Shown here in pieces: positions 17,355-28,135 of a DNA stretch of 64,000 nt. Within the stretch, counting starts at the first letter, position 1, and each line of letters begins with the position of its first letter. The DNA lies in the NCBI GenBank assembly GCA_041917255.1, contig JAYRYA010000018.1, forward strand, positions 1 to 64,000, written 5' to 3'. The DNA comes from Zoogloea sp041917255. Its GTDB lineage: Bacteria; Pseudomonadota; Gammaproteobacteria; Burkholderiales; Rhodocyclaceae. The position numbers and the translations under genes are program-made. The notes under the pieces are model-generated. The model did no database searches. It had not been told where the DNA came from and saw only the letters and a program-made list of their open reading frames with translations.

Positions 17355-19385
17355 TCAGACCTGGGTCAGCTGGTTCTCGGTGAGGTGTCTGAGGGTGTCG
17401 GCCACCGTCCGGGTGTGGTCGGCGTTGCCGGCGGTCTGGCTGCTGATGGTCTCGATGTCGGTAAGGAGCGACGAAACGCGCGACACGTCGCCGGACTGGC
17501 GTTCGATCTCCTGGGCCACGCGGCCGATCTCGCTGGCCAGCGACGAGATGTCGGCGCCGATCTCGCCAGCGCTGGTGCGGGATTTCTCGGCCAGCTTGCG
17601 CACCTCGTCGGCCACCACCGCAAAGCCGCGTCCGGCCTCGCCGGCCCGGGCCGCCTCGATGGCGGCGTTGAGGGCCAGCAGGTTGGTCTGATCGGCGATC
17701 TGCTGGATCACCTCGACGACACCCTGGATGCGGCCACTGGCCAGCGCGAGCTGGCGGGCGCTGTCGGCGGCGCCGGCGGCCTGGTTGGTGAGGTTGGTGA
17801 CCATCGTGCCGGCGTCGTGGACGACCCGCCCCTGTTCGTCGATGTGCCCGCCCAGATCGCCCACCGAGGCATACAGATCGCCAGCACAGGCTTCAAGCTG
17901 GCGGGCGGTGTCGTTGCGCAGGGTGAAGGACGACTGGAGCGTCTGCCCCAGGCTGTTGAGGCCGCGCACCACCTGGGTGATATTGTCGTCGAGGCCGGCA
18001 GGATCGAACTGGCTGTCGAAGTGCTCGGACTGATAATCGGCGATCTGTCGGACGATCACCCGCGACAGGCCGGCAAACTTGTTGCTCTGGCGACGCAGGA
18101 AGAAGGCCTTGAACTCGCCATAGTGGGCAACGAAGTTGTCCACGAACTCGTCGCGGAAAGGTGAGCCCTCGGGCACCCGGAAGAAGAACACCGCGGTGAG
18201 GGTCTGGTTGAGGTTGAGGCCGAGGATCTCGCCAAAGGTGGAGAAGCCCGCCATCGGCCCGCCGGGCAGCATGTCGCCGATGCTCGCCAGTTCCTTGTCG
18301 TTGTTGAGCCGGCGCAGGATGCAGTCGTTGAGGATGCCAGCCACCGGCAGCCCCGGCTTGCCGCTCATGAAGGCCTTGAAATCCCGTCCGGTGGCCTGGG
18401 CCAGGCTGGTGCGACGGACCAGCCAGAGGTCTTCGCCCGGCGAGATGTCGCAGTAGAAGTTGACCCGTCCGGCATCAAGATTGACGTTCACCACCGAACG
18501 GACGAAAAGCTCGTCGCCCACCTTGATCGCGAAGGAGTAATCGGCCAGCTTGCCTTCGAGCGCCTGGGGCTGGCAGCGGAAGTGCCGGCACAGGGCGTCG
18601 ATGAAGGACACGATGCTGCCGTCCTCGGCGATCACCTGGCTCACGTAGCGCTGCTCCAGCGAGGCACCGATCACCGGGAAGCGGGCGCCGTCGGGCTCGA
18701 AGTTGTGGCTCTTGAGGACGCCGAAGCGCGTGCCCCTTGCCACCTTGAGAAAGGCGATCAGGGCGTGGTTCTCGAGCTTGCGGGTGCCGTCGTGGATCCA
18801 GGTGTGCTTGAAGTCGAACTTGCCGCCGGCCGAGCCGCCCACGAACAGGCACGGGAAACGCCCGGATTCGTAGAGCGCCTCCATGAAGAAGGATTCGGAG
18901 GCCGACAGACCGTCGAACAGGATGTGGGCGAAGGTGTCCCGGTGGTCGATGTCGATATCCACGCGCAGGTCGCGGATGCGTTTGGCGAGGGCTGCGACCC
19001 GGTCGCGCACCGGCAGGTCGCGCTGGCCGCGGCGCAGGTCCTCGCTGCCCAGGGGCACGGCGACCACCTGGGCGCGGGCGATCAGGGAGGCGTCGAAGCA
19101 CTGGACGACCACCCGGTCCCAGCTGTTGCCAGTGGCGCAGTAAAGCGGGCCGCTGCCGCTGCACAGCTCGCCTGCGGTGGAGCACAGCATCACCGGCACG
19201 CCGGGGAAGCGGGCCGTGACCGTCCGGGCAACGGACTCGATATCCACGTGGGGCGAGACGTAGCCGCTGACGAAAGTGGGCTGGATGGGCGCATGGGCGA
19301 GGTTCGCGGCCAGGTCGCCTGCACGGCACTGCAGAATGAGCACACCGGGCTGCGGCGTGCTGCGCAGCTTGTTGAACAGGTTCAC
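17355..19385 (-). CDS. Soluble chemoreceptor with FIST sensor domains
   Basis: A 676-residue cytosolic methyl-accepting protein with no membrane segment. Residues about 35-380 form FIST-N and FIST-C domains, proposed small-ligand sensors (CSTAGELCSG, FDGLSASESF, GGSAGGKFDFK, CILRR). The C-terminal 230 residues are an MCP signalling coiled coil whose tip is IEAARAGEAGRGFAVVADEVRKL (about 576-598). No CheR/B pentapeptide is present. The GTG start has an excellent AGGAGA site 6 nt upstream. It lies between hypD and hypE but has its own sigma-28-like promoter. Confidence 0.9.
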   Translation of the reverse strand: MNLFNKLRSTPQPGVLILQCRAGDLAANLAHAPIQPTFVSGYVSPHVDIESVARTVTARFPGVPVMLCSTAGELCSGSGPLYCATGNSWDRVVVQCFDASLIARAQVVAVPLGSEDLRRGQRDLPVRDRVAALAKRIRDLRVDIDIDHRDTFAHILFDGLSASESFFMEALYESGRFPCLFVGGSAGGKFDFKHTWIHDGTRKLENHALIAFLKVARGTRFGVLKSHNFEPDGARFPVIGASLEQRYVSQVIAEDGSIVSFIDALCRHFRCQPQALEGKLADYSFAIKVGDELFVRSVVNVNLDAGRVNFYCDISPGEDLWLVRRTSLAQATGRDFKAFMSGKPGLPVAGILNDCILRRLNNDKELASIGDMLPGGPMAGFSTFGEILGLNLNQTLTAVFFFRVPEGSPFRDEFVDNFVAHYGEFKAFFLRRQSNKFAGLSRVIVRQIADYQSEHFDSQFDPAGLDDNITQVVRGLNSLGQTLQSSFTLRNDTARQLEACAGDLYASVGDLGGHIDEQGRVVHDAGTMVTNLTNQAAGAADSARQLALASGRIQGVVEVIQQIADQTNLLALNAAIEAARAGEAGRGFAVVADEVRKLAEKSRTSAGEIGADISSLASEIGRVAQEIERQSGDVSRVSSLLTDIETISSQTAGNADHTRTVADTLRHLTENQLTQV

Positions 19386-19428
19386 TTCTTGTCTCCTTGC
19401 GGGCCTCGAAATGGGCCTTATCTGCCGC

Positions 19429-19455
19429 GTATCGGCGGATTCCGAGCAAGGTTGA
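19429..19455 (-). promoter_or_regulatory. Sigma-28 (FliA)-like promoter of the FIST chemoreceptor
   Basis: The minus strand reads TCAA (19455-19452), a 15-nt spacer, then GCCGATAC (19436-19429). The FliA consensus is TAAA-N15-GCCGATAA. This gives 3/4 and 7/8 matches at exact spacing. Transcription would start near 19421, leaving a leader of about 36 nt before the GTG. It suggests flagellar-regulon control rather than readthrough from the hyp operon alone. Confidence 0.7.
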
Positions 19456-19544
19456 GCGGCGATCCGACGCCCATGCCGACTGCAACGGCGACGTTCGTCA
19501 TCTTCAGAACCGGAGTGAATACACGGATTTGGCATTACGACACG

Positions 19545-20684
19545 TCAGCCCGCCACCACCGGAATGTCGCGAAAGCGGCCGTAGGTGTAGTGGGCGGCGC
19601 AGGCGCCTTCCGACGACACCATGCACGAGCCCATCGGCGTCTCCGGGGTGCACACCGTGCCGAAGAGCTTGCAGTCCAGGGGCTTCTTGACGCCGCGCAG
19701 GATCGCCCCGCATTCGCAGGATCTGTGATCCGGCACCGGCTGGTAGACGAGGCCAAAGCGCGCCTCGGCGTCGAAGGCGGCAAAGCGCTCGCGGATGCGC
19801 AAGGCGGAGTAAGGCACCATGCCCAGCCCGCGCCATTCAAATGCCTGACGCAGCTCCAACACTTCCGACACCAGCGCCTGGGCCTTGAGGTTGCCGTCCT
19901 CGGTCACGGCGCGGGTGAACTCGTTCTCCACCTCGGCGCGGCCTTCGTTCACCTGGCGCACCAACATGCGGATGGCCTGCATCACATCGAGCGGCTCGAA
20001 GCCGGCGATCACCACCGGCTTGCGATATTCCTCGGCAAAGTGGGCGTAGGGCCGGCTGCCGATGATGGTGCTGACGTGGGCCGGGCCGATGAAGCCATCC
20101 AGCGGCACGGTGCCCAGCTGGCGCACCTCGGGGGATTCGAGGATGGCGGTGATCGCCGACGGGGTGAGCACATGGCAGCACAGCACCGAAAAATTGGTGA
20201 GCCCGAGCTGGGCCGCCTGGCGGATCACCAGCGCGGTGGGCGGCGTGGTGGTCTCGAAGCCGATGGCGAAGAACACCACCTGGCGCGCTGGCTCCCGCTG
20301 GGCCAGCGCCAGCGCGTCGGCGGCGGAGTAGATCATCCGGATGTCGGCGCCACGGGCCCGGGCGCGCAGCATCGACAGCCCTTCGGAAGCCGGCACGCGC
20401 AGGGTGTCGCCGTAGGTGCACACGGTGACACCTTCGGCGAGGGCCAGCTGGATCGCCTGGTCGATGCGGCCAATGGGCAGCACGCACACCGGGCAGCCGG
20501 GGCCGTGGATCATCCGAACGGAAGGCGGCAGCAGGTCGGCCACGCCATAGCGGGAGATGGCGTGGGTGTGGCCGCCGCAGAACTCCATGAAGGCGTAGCG
20601 CCGGCCGGGCTGCACCTCGCGGGCGATGGCGGCGGCGATACCGCGGGCCACGTCGCCGTCGCGGAATTCGTCCACGTACTTCAT
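19545..20684 (-). CDS. hypD: Hydrogenase maturation factor HypD
   Basis: A 379-residue iron-sulfur scaffold that, with HypC, carries the Fe(CN)2CO unit. Family motifs are FMEFCGGHTHAI (active Cys), HGPGCPVCVLP, GFETTTPPTA, GFIGPAHVS and the C-terminal 4Fe-4S cysteines in HRSCECG, DCKLFGTVCTP and GSCMVSSEGAC. It overlaps hypC by 4 nt, consistent with the HypCD complex. The downstream neighbour is the FIST chemoreceptor, 159 nt away. Confidence 0.97.
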   Translation of the reverse strand: MKYVDEFRDGDVARGIAAAIAREVQPGRRYAFMEFCGGHTHAISRYGVADLLPPSVRMIHGPGCPVCVLPIGRIDQAIQLALAEGVTVCTYGDTLRVPASEGLSMLRARARGADIRMIYSAADALALAQREPARQVVFFAIGFETTTPPTALVIRQAAQLGLTNFSVLCCHVLTPSAITAILESPEVRQLGTVPLDGFIGPAHVSTIIGSRPYAHFAEEYRKPVVIAGFEPLDVMQAIRMLVRQVNEGRAEVENEFTRAVTEDGNLKAQALVSEVLELRQAFEWRGLGMVPYSALRIRERFAAFDAEARFGLVYQPVPDHRSCECGAILRGVKKPLDCKLFGTVCTPETPMGSCMVSSEGACAAHYTYGRFRDIPVVAG

Positions 20685-20917
20685 GGGGCTTCGGCCCCCA
20701 CGTCGATGCCGGCCTGGGCCATCAGTGCCAGGGTCTGCTCGGCTTCTTCCGGGTCTAGCCGGGTGAGCGCGTAGCCCACGTGGACAATCACGTAATCGCC
20801 CACGACCACGCCATCGACCAGCTCCAGCGAGATCGTCTTGCGCACGCCGCCGAGATCGACCACGGCCTGGCTGTCGGGGAGGAGTTCGACCACGCGGGTC
20901 GGGATGGCGAGACACAT
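20681..20917 (-). CDS. hypC: Hydrogenase maturation chaperone HypC
   Basis: A 78-residue OB-fold chaperone starting MCLAIPTRV, whose Cys2 (after Met removal, the N-terminal residue) contacts the iron and the large-subunit precursor. The GDYVIVHVGYALTRLD segment is typical. It is coupled to hypD by a 4-nt overlap. A diverged paralogue, hoxL, is encoded at 27827. Confidence 0.96.
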   Translation of the reverse strand: MCLAIPTRVVELLPDSQAVVDLGGVRKTISLELVDGVVVGDYVIVHVGYALTRLDPEEAEQTLALMAQAGIDVGAEAP

Positions 20918-20921
20918 GATT

Positions 20922-21214
20922 TCAATCCTTGCGGTTGCCGAGACGCGCCTTGCGCTCGACGGTATAAGCCCACCACGGCCGGGCCGGCTCGCCGCCCATG
21001 AAGCGGGTCGCGGCGATGAAGGTGTCGAGCAGGCAGAGGTCGTTGCAGATCCCGCTGACCGCGTTGAACTCGGCGTAGAGCTCGAACGGGTCGCGTCCGG
21101 TGAGCTGGGCCGGGGCATGAATGCCGATGCGCCGCAGGATGTCGGCCACGGCCTTGCCCACGTTGGGGATGTCCTCCAGCCGGCGCACGCTGGCCGGGGC
21201 GGCGCTCAGTTTGC

Positions 21215-21218
<4 letters not shown>
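20922..21218 (-). CDS. Helix-hairpin-helix protein of the Cdd1 (pathogenicity locus) family
   Basis: A 98-residue protein with a helix-hairpin-helix at residues about 10-40 (RRLEDIPNVGKAVADILRRIG) followed by a conserved C-terminal part with two Cys (SGICNDLCLLDTF) and a WWAYTVERKAR tail. The GTG start overlaps the hypF stop by 4 nt and the stop lies 4 nt before hypC, so it belongs to the maturation operon. The family is usually described only as Cdd1/TfoX-C-like. No hydrogenase role is established to my knowledge. Confidence 0.8.
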
Positions 21219-23596
<2,378 letters not shown>

Positions 23597-23603
23597 GGAC
23601 GGG

Positions 23604-24668
23604 TCAGCCTTTCGCCGCGAGCTGCGCTTCGAGCTGGGCGATGCGGGCACGCAGCTGGTCGACCGTTGCGACCCGGGCGGCCCGGGCCGCCGCGAGGCGC
23701 GCGTCGATCCAGCCCAGCCATTCGTCGAAGCCGGCGCCGGTGGTGGCGGACACCTGGATCACCTGCAGCCGGGGATTGACCCGGCGGGCGAAGTCGATGG
23801 CGCGGACCACGTCGAATGTGAGGTAGGGCAATAGGTCAACCTTATTGACCAACATCAGGCTGGCGGCGGCGAACATGTCCGGGTACTTGAGGGGCTTGTC
23901 CTCGCCCTCGGTGACGGACAGCACCACCACCTTGGCGGCTTCGCCCAGGTCGAAGGCGGCCGGGCACACCAGGTTGCCGACGTTCTCGATGAGCAGCACG
24001 CTGTCGTCGGGCGGGGCGAGTTTTTCGAGGGCGTGGCCGACCATCAGCGCATCGAGATGGCAGCCCTTGCCGGTATTGATCTGCAGCGCCGGAGCGCCTG
24101 TGGCGCGGATGCGCTCGGCGTCGAAGCTGGTCTGCTGGTCGCCTTCCACCACCGCCACCGGCACCGCGCCGGGGCAGGCCTTGAGGGCGTCGATGGTACG
24201 CACCAGCAGCGTCGTCTTGCCGGAGCCCGGGCTGGAGACCAGGTTGAGGGCCAGAATGCCGCGGTCGGCGAGCCAGCCGCGGTTGCGCTCGGCGTAGCCG
24301 TCGTTCTTGGCGAGGATGTTCTGCTCGATCTTGACCATCTGGGCCTGGCTCATGCCCGGGGCGTGGGCGCCGGCCGGGCCGTGACCGTAGTGCAGGCTGC
24401 CGTCGCCGGCATCCGTGTGGGGGTGGGCGTGGTCGGCGGTGTGGACGTGGTCGTGGCTGTGCCAGGTACCGTCGGCGTGCTGGTGCATGTGGCCGTGGGC
24501 GCCGGCAGGCACCCACTGGTGGCTGTGGGCGTGCTCGCCTTGGTGCCCGTGGGCGTGGCGGTGCACCGTGCCATCGGCGTGGACGTGCTCGTGCTCGTGG
24601 CCGTCCCGGTCAAGCGCTTCGCCTTCGATGCGGGTTTCTCCGGCTCCGCAGCCGCACACATTGCACAT
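23604..24668 (-). CDS. hypB: Nickel-storing GTPase HypB
   Basis: A 354-residue SIMIBI GTPase that inserts nickel with HypA. The N-terminus carries the high-affinity site CNVCGCG, then a long His-rich stretch (about residues 22-95, with dozens of His) that can store nickel. The GTPase part has SSPGSGKTT (P-loop), EGDQQTSFDAER, the inter-subunit metal site around GKGCHLDA, ENVGNLVCP and NKVDLLPY. It sits 12 nt after hypA. Confidence 0.97.
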   Translation of the reverse strand: MCNVCGCGAGETRIEGEALDRDGHEHEHVHADGTVHRHAHGHQGEHAHSHQWVPAGAHGHMHQHADGTWHSHDHVHTADHAHPHTDAGDGSLHYGHGPAGAHAPGMSQAQMVKIEQNILAKNDGYAERNRGWLADRGILALNLVSSPGSGKTTLLVRTIDALKACPGAVPVAVVEGDQQTSFDAERIRATGAPALQINTGKGCHLDALMVGHALEKLAPPDDSVLLIENVGNLVCPAAFDLGEAAKVVVLSVTEGEDKPLKYPDMFAAASLMLVNKVDLLPYLTFDVVRAIDFARRVNPRLQVIQVSATTGAGFDEWLGWIDARLAAARAARVATVDQLRARIAQLEAQLAAKG

Positions 24669-24680
24669 GTCAGTTTGCTT

Positions 24681-25022
24681 TCATTCGATTTCGAGTTCCT
24701 TCACCCGCATCTCGGTGCCGCCGGTGGCCTGCACCTGGTAGCTGCCGCAATGGGGGCAGGGATCATACAGCGCGCCGATGGGCACGCTCGCGGCGCACTG
24801 CAGGCACCAGCCCTGGCCGGCCACGGCGTCGATCTGGAGGGCCGCGCCGTCGGCGATGCTGTCCTTCATCACCACATCGAAACAGAAACGCAGGGCTTCG
24901 GGTTCGACCGACGAAAGCTGGCCGATTTCCAGCACCACCGTTTTTACCTTGCGGAAACCCTGGGCGCGCCCGGCGTCCTCGACGATCTGGCGGATGCCTT
25001 CCGCCAGCGACATTTCATGCAT
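24681..25022 (-). CDS. hypA: Nickel metallochaperone HypA
   Basis: A 113-residue protein of normal length starting MHEMSLAEGI, where His2 is a nickel ligand. The zinc site is CLQC...CPHC (about 73-93). It delivers nickel to the large-subunit precursors together with HypB. The start at 25022 overlaps the hoxV stop by 8 nt, linking the hox accessory genes and hyp genes in one transcript. Confidence 0.97.
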   Translation of the reverse strand: MHEMSLAEGIRQIVEDAGRAQGFRKVKTVVLEIGQLSSVEPEALRFCFDVVMKDSIADGAALQIDAVAGQGWCLQCAASVPIGALYDPCPHCGSYQVQATGGTEMRVKELEIE

Positions 25023-25782
25023 CCACGATCTCCACGGAGTAAGGCACACAGGGGTCGAGCTGCAGCACCGCGGTTTCCACTGCGCGGCGGGCCGCCTCGA
25101 GCGTGGGGAGGCGGCCCGGCACGCGCTCCACGATACCCCTTTCGTCGGCGAAATTGCGATCCGTCGGTGCGTCGACCTGCCAGCGGATCAGCCGCGCGTC
25201 CGCCACCCGCACCCGATGTCGAAGGCGACCGCGGGCGGTGTGAATCCACGCCTCACCGCCACCGACCCCCGGATCGCCGTGCCAGCCACAGGGGTATGGG
25301 CGACCTGATTCAAGCGCTTCGGCCGCGTCGAGGAAGGCCACCCGGTGATCCGCGGCGGCCACGACGGTCGGCAATTCAGCCCTGACCTGCCGTGTGGCGT
25401 CGATCAGCGCGGCGACACCCCGCCCCCGCGCCGCGCGCCAGGCGGCGAAGGCGGGGGCGCGCGGCGGCTCGCCCGCCAGCCGGGGCCAATCCAGCAGCAA
25501 GCGCCACAAGTGCTCATGCAGGCATTCGGCCCACAACTGCCACGGGGGAATCGGCGCATCCAAGGCAAAGCCGGCGCTGGCGAGCGCGAGCCGGCCGGCC
25601 TCGCGCTGCGCCTGGCCGCACAATGAAAAGTAGAGCGGAATGCGGGCCAGCGCGCTTTCCGGCGAAAGCCCCTCCAGCGCACGCGCCACCGGCGGGCGGA
25701 CGAGGACCACCCTCCAGGCCGACAAGGCCCCCGCGTGCCAGCGCGCGGCAACCCGCAGGCTGCCGGCGAGCCCGGACTGCAT
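25015..25782 (-). CDS. hoxV: HoxV/HupK, large-subunit-like maturation scaffold
   Basis: A 255-residue degenerate relative of the hydrogenase large subunit. It keeps only the C-terminal motif, here LDPCVPYSVEIVDA, and lacks the N-terminal RICGVC. HoxV is thought to hold the Fe(CN)2CO unit before transfer to HoxG under aerobic conditions. The start is taken as ATG 25782; a GTG directly before it (25785) is equally placed. It lies between hoxT and hypA exactly as in Cupriavidus. Confidence 0.85.
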   Translation of the reverse strand: MQSGLAGSLRVAARWHAGALSAWRVVLVRPPVARALEGLSPESALARIPLYFSLCGQAQREAGRLALASAGFALDAPIPPWQLWAECLHEHLWRLLLDWPRLAGEPPRAPAFAAWRAARGRGVAALIDATRQVRAELPTVVAAADHRVAFLDAAEALESGRPYPCGWHGDPGVGGGEAWIHTARGRLRHRVRVADARLIRWQVDAPTDRNFADERGIVERVPGRLPTLEAARRAVETAVLQLDPCVPYSVEIVDA

Positions 25783-25822
25783 CACTGGACGCGACTCCGC
25801 AAGGACTGCCGAAACGTGAGGC

Positions 25823-26305
25823 TCATGCCGCGCGGCGCCCGAAGAGCCAGCGACGTCGACCGGAAACGTCGGCGTCTGCCCGTGCATCGACTGGCTCGAC
25901 CGGCGCCTGGAGCAACGCAATCAAGGCCGCCGCCGCGGTATCGCAGGCGGTTTCCATGGTGTCGAACTCCAGGGCCGGCGAGAACAGCGAACACACCTGA
26001 TACGGGCCGAAACCCACGTCGGTGCCATAGACAAAATCGTAGTCGCCACTGGGCAAGCGCCAGCGGGTCTTGGCGAGGGAGTCGGCCGCCTGCCAGGGCG
26101 CGCTGCCGGGCAGGATCAGCAGGTTGATCGCCCACGGCATCACCAGCGCCGCCACGCGCACGCCATCCCACTCCACCAGCCCGGCAACGCGCACCGACAG
26201 TTTCGGGTTGCAGATGGGTACGTGGGCCATCGGCCCCGCAGCCACGGCGCGGTAATGGGCTTCGATGCGGGCCGTCAGTTGGGCGGGCGTGGGCAGATCC
26301 GACAC
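25823..26305 (-). CDS. hoxT: HoxT/HupJ, HybE-family hydrogenase assembly chaperone
   Basis: A 160-residue HybE-family protein. HybE-like chaperones accompany the Tat-exported small subunit before assembly. Recognisable segments are MAHVPICNPKLSVRV and LVMPWAINLLILPG, followed by FGPYQVCSLFSPALEF. It follows hoxR by 3 nt. The identification rests on sequence and on its position in the MLOQRTV series. Confidence 0.88.
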   Translation of the reverse strand: MSDLPTPAQLTARIEAHYRAVAAGPMAHVPICNPKLSVRVAGLVEWDGVRVAALVMPWAINLLILPGSAPWQAADSLAKTRWRLPSGDYDFVYGTDVGFGPYQVCSLFSPALEFDTMETACDTAAAALIALLQAPVEPVDARADADVSGRRRWLFGRRAA

Positions 26306-26308
26306 CGA

Positions 26309-26518
26309 TCAGTCCTTCAGCACCATGAACTTGTGACGCGGGGCGTCACAGTTGGGGCAGCGCCAGTGCTCGGGCAACTGCGCAAACGGCGTGCCTGCGG
26401 GAATACCCCAGTGGGCGTCGCCCTCGGCCGGGTCGTACACCTGCCAGCAGATGCCACATTCAAGGCGGTCGTCGTCGGCGAGCTTTTCGCCATCGCCCAG
26501 GAAGGAACCTTCGAACAT
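26309..26518 (-). CDS. hoxR: HoxR/HupI rubredoxin
   Basis: A 69-residue rubredoxin with the iron site CGICWQVYDP...CPNCDAPRHKF. Hydrogenase-linked rubredoxins support small-subunit cluster maturation under oxygen. The start at 26518 (MFEGSFLG) lies 2 nt after the hoxQ stop. Confidence 0.93.
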   Translation of the reverse strand: MFEGSFLGDGEKLADDDRLECGICWQVYDPAEGDAHWGIPAGTPFAQLPEHWRCPNCDAPRHKFMVLKD

Positions 26519-26520
26519 CG

Positions 26521-27372
26521 TCAGCTTTCCCGCAGCATGGCGATGTATTCGCCCAGGCGCTCGATGGTGTCGGCGTAGTCCTCGGCGGCGGCCAGCACGA
26601 CCTCGGGCATGTCCACCACCTCGATGGTGTTGAGGATCAGGGTGTCCATGCTGTTGAAGTACTGCACCCACCACACGTTGGCGAGCCGGGTGCTGGTGAC
26701 GCGGCAGTTGCCGTAGCCGCGGGAGAGCATCGACACGTCCCGGTGACCAAGGGCGCCATAGAGGTAATCCAGATCGGCCTCGCTGACCGGCAGCAGGGTG
26801 AGGTTGATGACGTGGGCGAGCTGACCAGGGATGTGACGGCTCGACTGCTGCTGAATTTCGGCGAGCAGTGCCTCACCGTTCATCATCCCTGCGGTGAGCG
26901 GCGGCGACGCGAGGGCCTGCAGGGTGGTGGCGCGCATGGCGGCGTAAAGCTCGGCCGGCACCGGGCTGGCTTCGAGGCGATCGGCCACGATGCGCCCTTC
27001 GGCGCCTTCCTCCAGCACCCGCCACAGGGCGGCAAAGGCCGTTTCCTGGGCGCGGATGCGGGTCGGCGCGAGGGTGAAGGCAGAGACTTCGCCGAAACCG
27101 AGGGATTCGGTGAGCAGGTCACGCACGCCGCCCGGCTCGGCGGTCAGATCCACCGCCGGTGGCTGGGCCGTTCCCAGCGGACAGGCCCGCATGTCGGCGA
27201 GCAGCCGGTCGAGAATGTCGGCGGTGCGGGCAAGGTCGGCGCCGCTCATGGTCTCGGGTAGGCGCGGCGCACGGAAGGTGTTCATCCCGCTGGGCATGGC
27301 GAGATATTCGGGGGATTCGTCGGTCTGGCTGCCGGGGCCGACCGGCACCACGGGAATCGGGAAGGGTTTCAT
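26521..27372 (-). CDS. hoxQ: HoxQ/HupH hydrogenase expression/formation protein
   Basis: A 283-residue HupH-family protein. The C-terminal domain (about 150-280) shows LLAEIQQQSSRHIPGQLAHVINLTLLP, YGNCRVTSTRLANVWWVQYFNSMDT and LNTIEVVDMPEVVLAAAEDY. With HoxO it forms a small-subunit chaperone complex in Cupriavidus. It overlaps hoxO by 4 nt. Confidence 0.92.
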   Translation of the reverse strand: MKPFPIPVVPVGPGSQTDESPEYLAMPSGMNTFRAPRLPETMSGADLARTADILDRLLADMRACPLGTAQPPAVDLTAEPGGVRDLLTESLGFGEVSAFTLAPTRIRAQETAFAALWRVLEEGAEGRIVADRLEASPVPAELYAAMRATTLQALASPPLTAGMMNGEALLAEIQQQSSRHIPGQLAHVINLTLLPVSEADLDYLYGALGHRDVSMLSRGYGNCRVTSTRLANVWWVQYFNSMDTLILNTIEVVDMPEVVLAAAEDYADTIERLGEYIAMLRES

Positions 27373-27830
27373 GCACAGCTCCGGGTCGCCTGGGTAGAGA
27401 TGGAAATGGGCGGACGGCTGGGTGCCAGTGCGCTGATCCGCGCGAGTTCGGTGACGAAGGGGCTCCAGTCGAGGATGCCGGAGATCGCGCCCAGGTAGTC
27501 GCCATCCCGCAGCACCACCGCCGCCGGGTAACGATTGACGCCGAAGCGGCGCGCCAGCGCCGGGCTCAGATCGGCGCCTGCAGCAAGGCCGCTAGCTGTC
27601 ACACCGAGCGCGCGCAGGGCTTCCGGAAGCACTACCGCCACGTCGAGGGATTCGGGGCTGCGCTGCGGGTCGTCGGTGAGGAGCAGCACGGCAAGGCCAC
27701 TATCGGCAAGGGCGGCATCCAGCGCGGCCTCGTCGGCGAGCCGGGTGAAGCCGTTGCGCTCGGCGAGACGCTTGAGGGCGGCTTCGAGCTTGTCGAGAGA
27801 CGACTGGGGCGGGGCGAACTGGGCGCTCAT
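27369..27830 (-). CDS. hoxO: HoxO/HupG, HyaE-family thioredoxin-like chaperone
   Basis: A 153-residue thioredoxin-fold protein lacking a CXXC redox motif, as usual for HyaE/HupG. The pattern LDVAVVLPEALRALG, ARRFGVNRYPAAVVLRDGDYLGAISGILDW is typical. These proteins bind the Tat signal of the small-subunit precursor. It overlaps hoxL and hoxQ by 4 nt each. Confidence 0.9.
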   Translation of the reverse strand: MSAQFAPPQSSLDKLEAALKRLAERNGFTRLADEAALDAALADSGLAVLLLTDDPQRSPESLDVAVVLPEALRALGVTASGLAAGADLSPALARRFGVNRYPAAVVLRDGDYLGAISGILDWSPFVTELARISALAPSRPPISISTQATRSCA

Positions 27831-28132
27831 TGGGGCTCCGTGAGGTGGGCGGGAAGGGTTGGGGTGCGGTCCACCAGATCGGCGAACAGCGCGTCGATGC
27901 CGGCCTGGTCGCCACGCATGGCGGCGTCGAGGGCGGCCAGCGCGTTGTTGATGGCGTGGGCGCGCTCCGCGTCGATGACTTCGCGGGCAGCACCCAGAAA
28001 AGTAAGAAGCCAGGTGCCAGCGGGCTGCTCGCCCACCAGCGCCAGGTCGATGGTCTGCTCACCGTCCGGCCCCAGGCAGCGGGCCGTCCAACCGGCGGTT
28101 TCGAGAACCTGCACGGGAACGCCGAGGCACAT
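27827..28132 (-). CDS. hoxL: HoxL/HupF, HypC-family chaperone for the large subunit
   Basis: A 101-residue HypC paralogue (MCLGVPVQVLETAG...GTWLLTFLGAAREVID). HoxL acts with HypC and HoxV during aerobic assembly of the uptake hydrogenase. It is longer than HypC because of an Ala/Asp-rich C-terminal helix. It follows hoxM by 3 nt and overlaps hoxO by 4 nt. Confidence 0.93.
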   Translation of the reverse strand: MCLGVPVQVLETAGWTARCLGPDGEQTIDLALVGEQPAGTWLLTFLGAAREVIDAERAHAINNALAALDAAMRGDQAGIDALFADLVDRTPTLPAHLTEPQ

Positions 28133-28135
28133 GAC

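Noticed and set aside
18582..20774. A 730-codon plus-strand frame antisense to hypD and the FIST receptor.
   Set aside because: It crosses two well-supported genes and a promoter. It is an artefact of GC-rich codon use.
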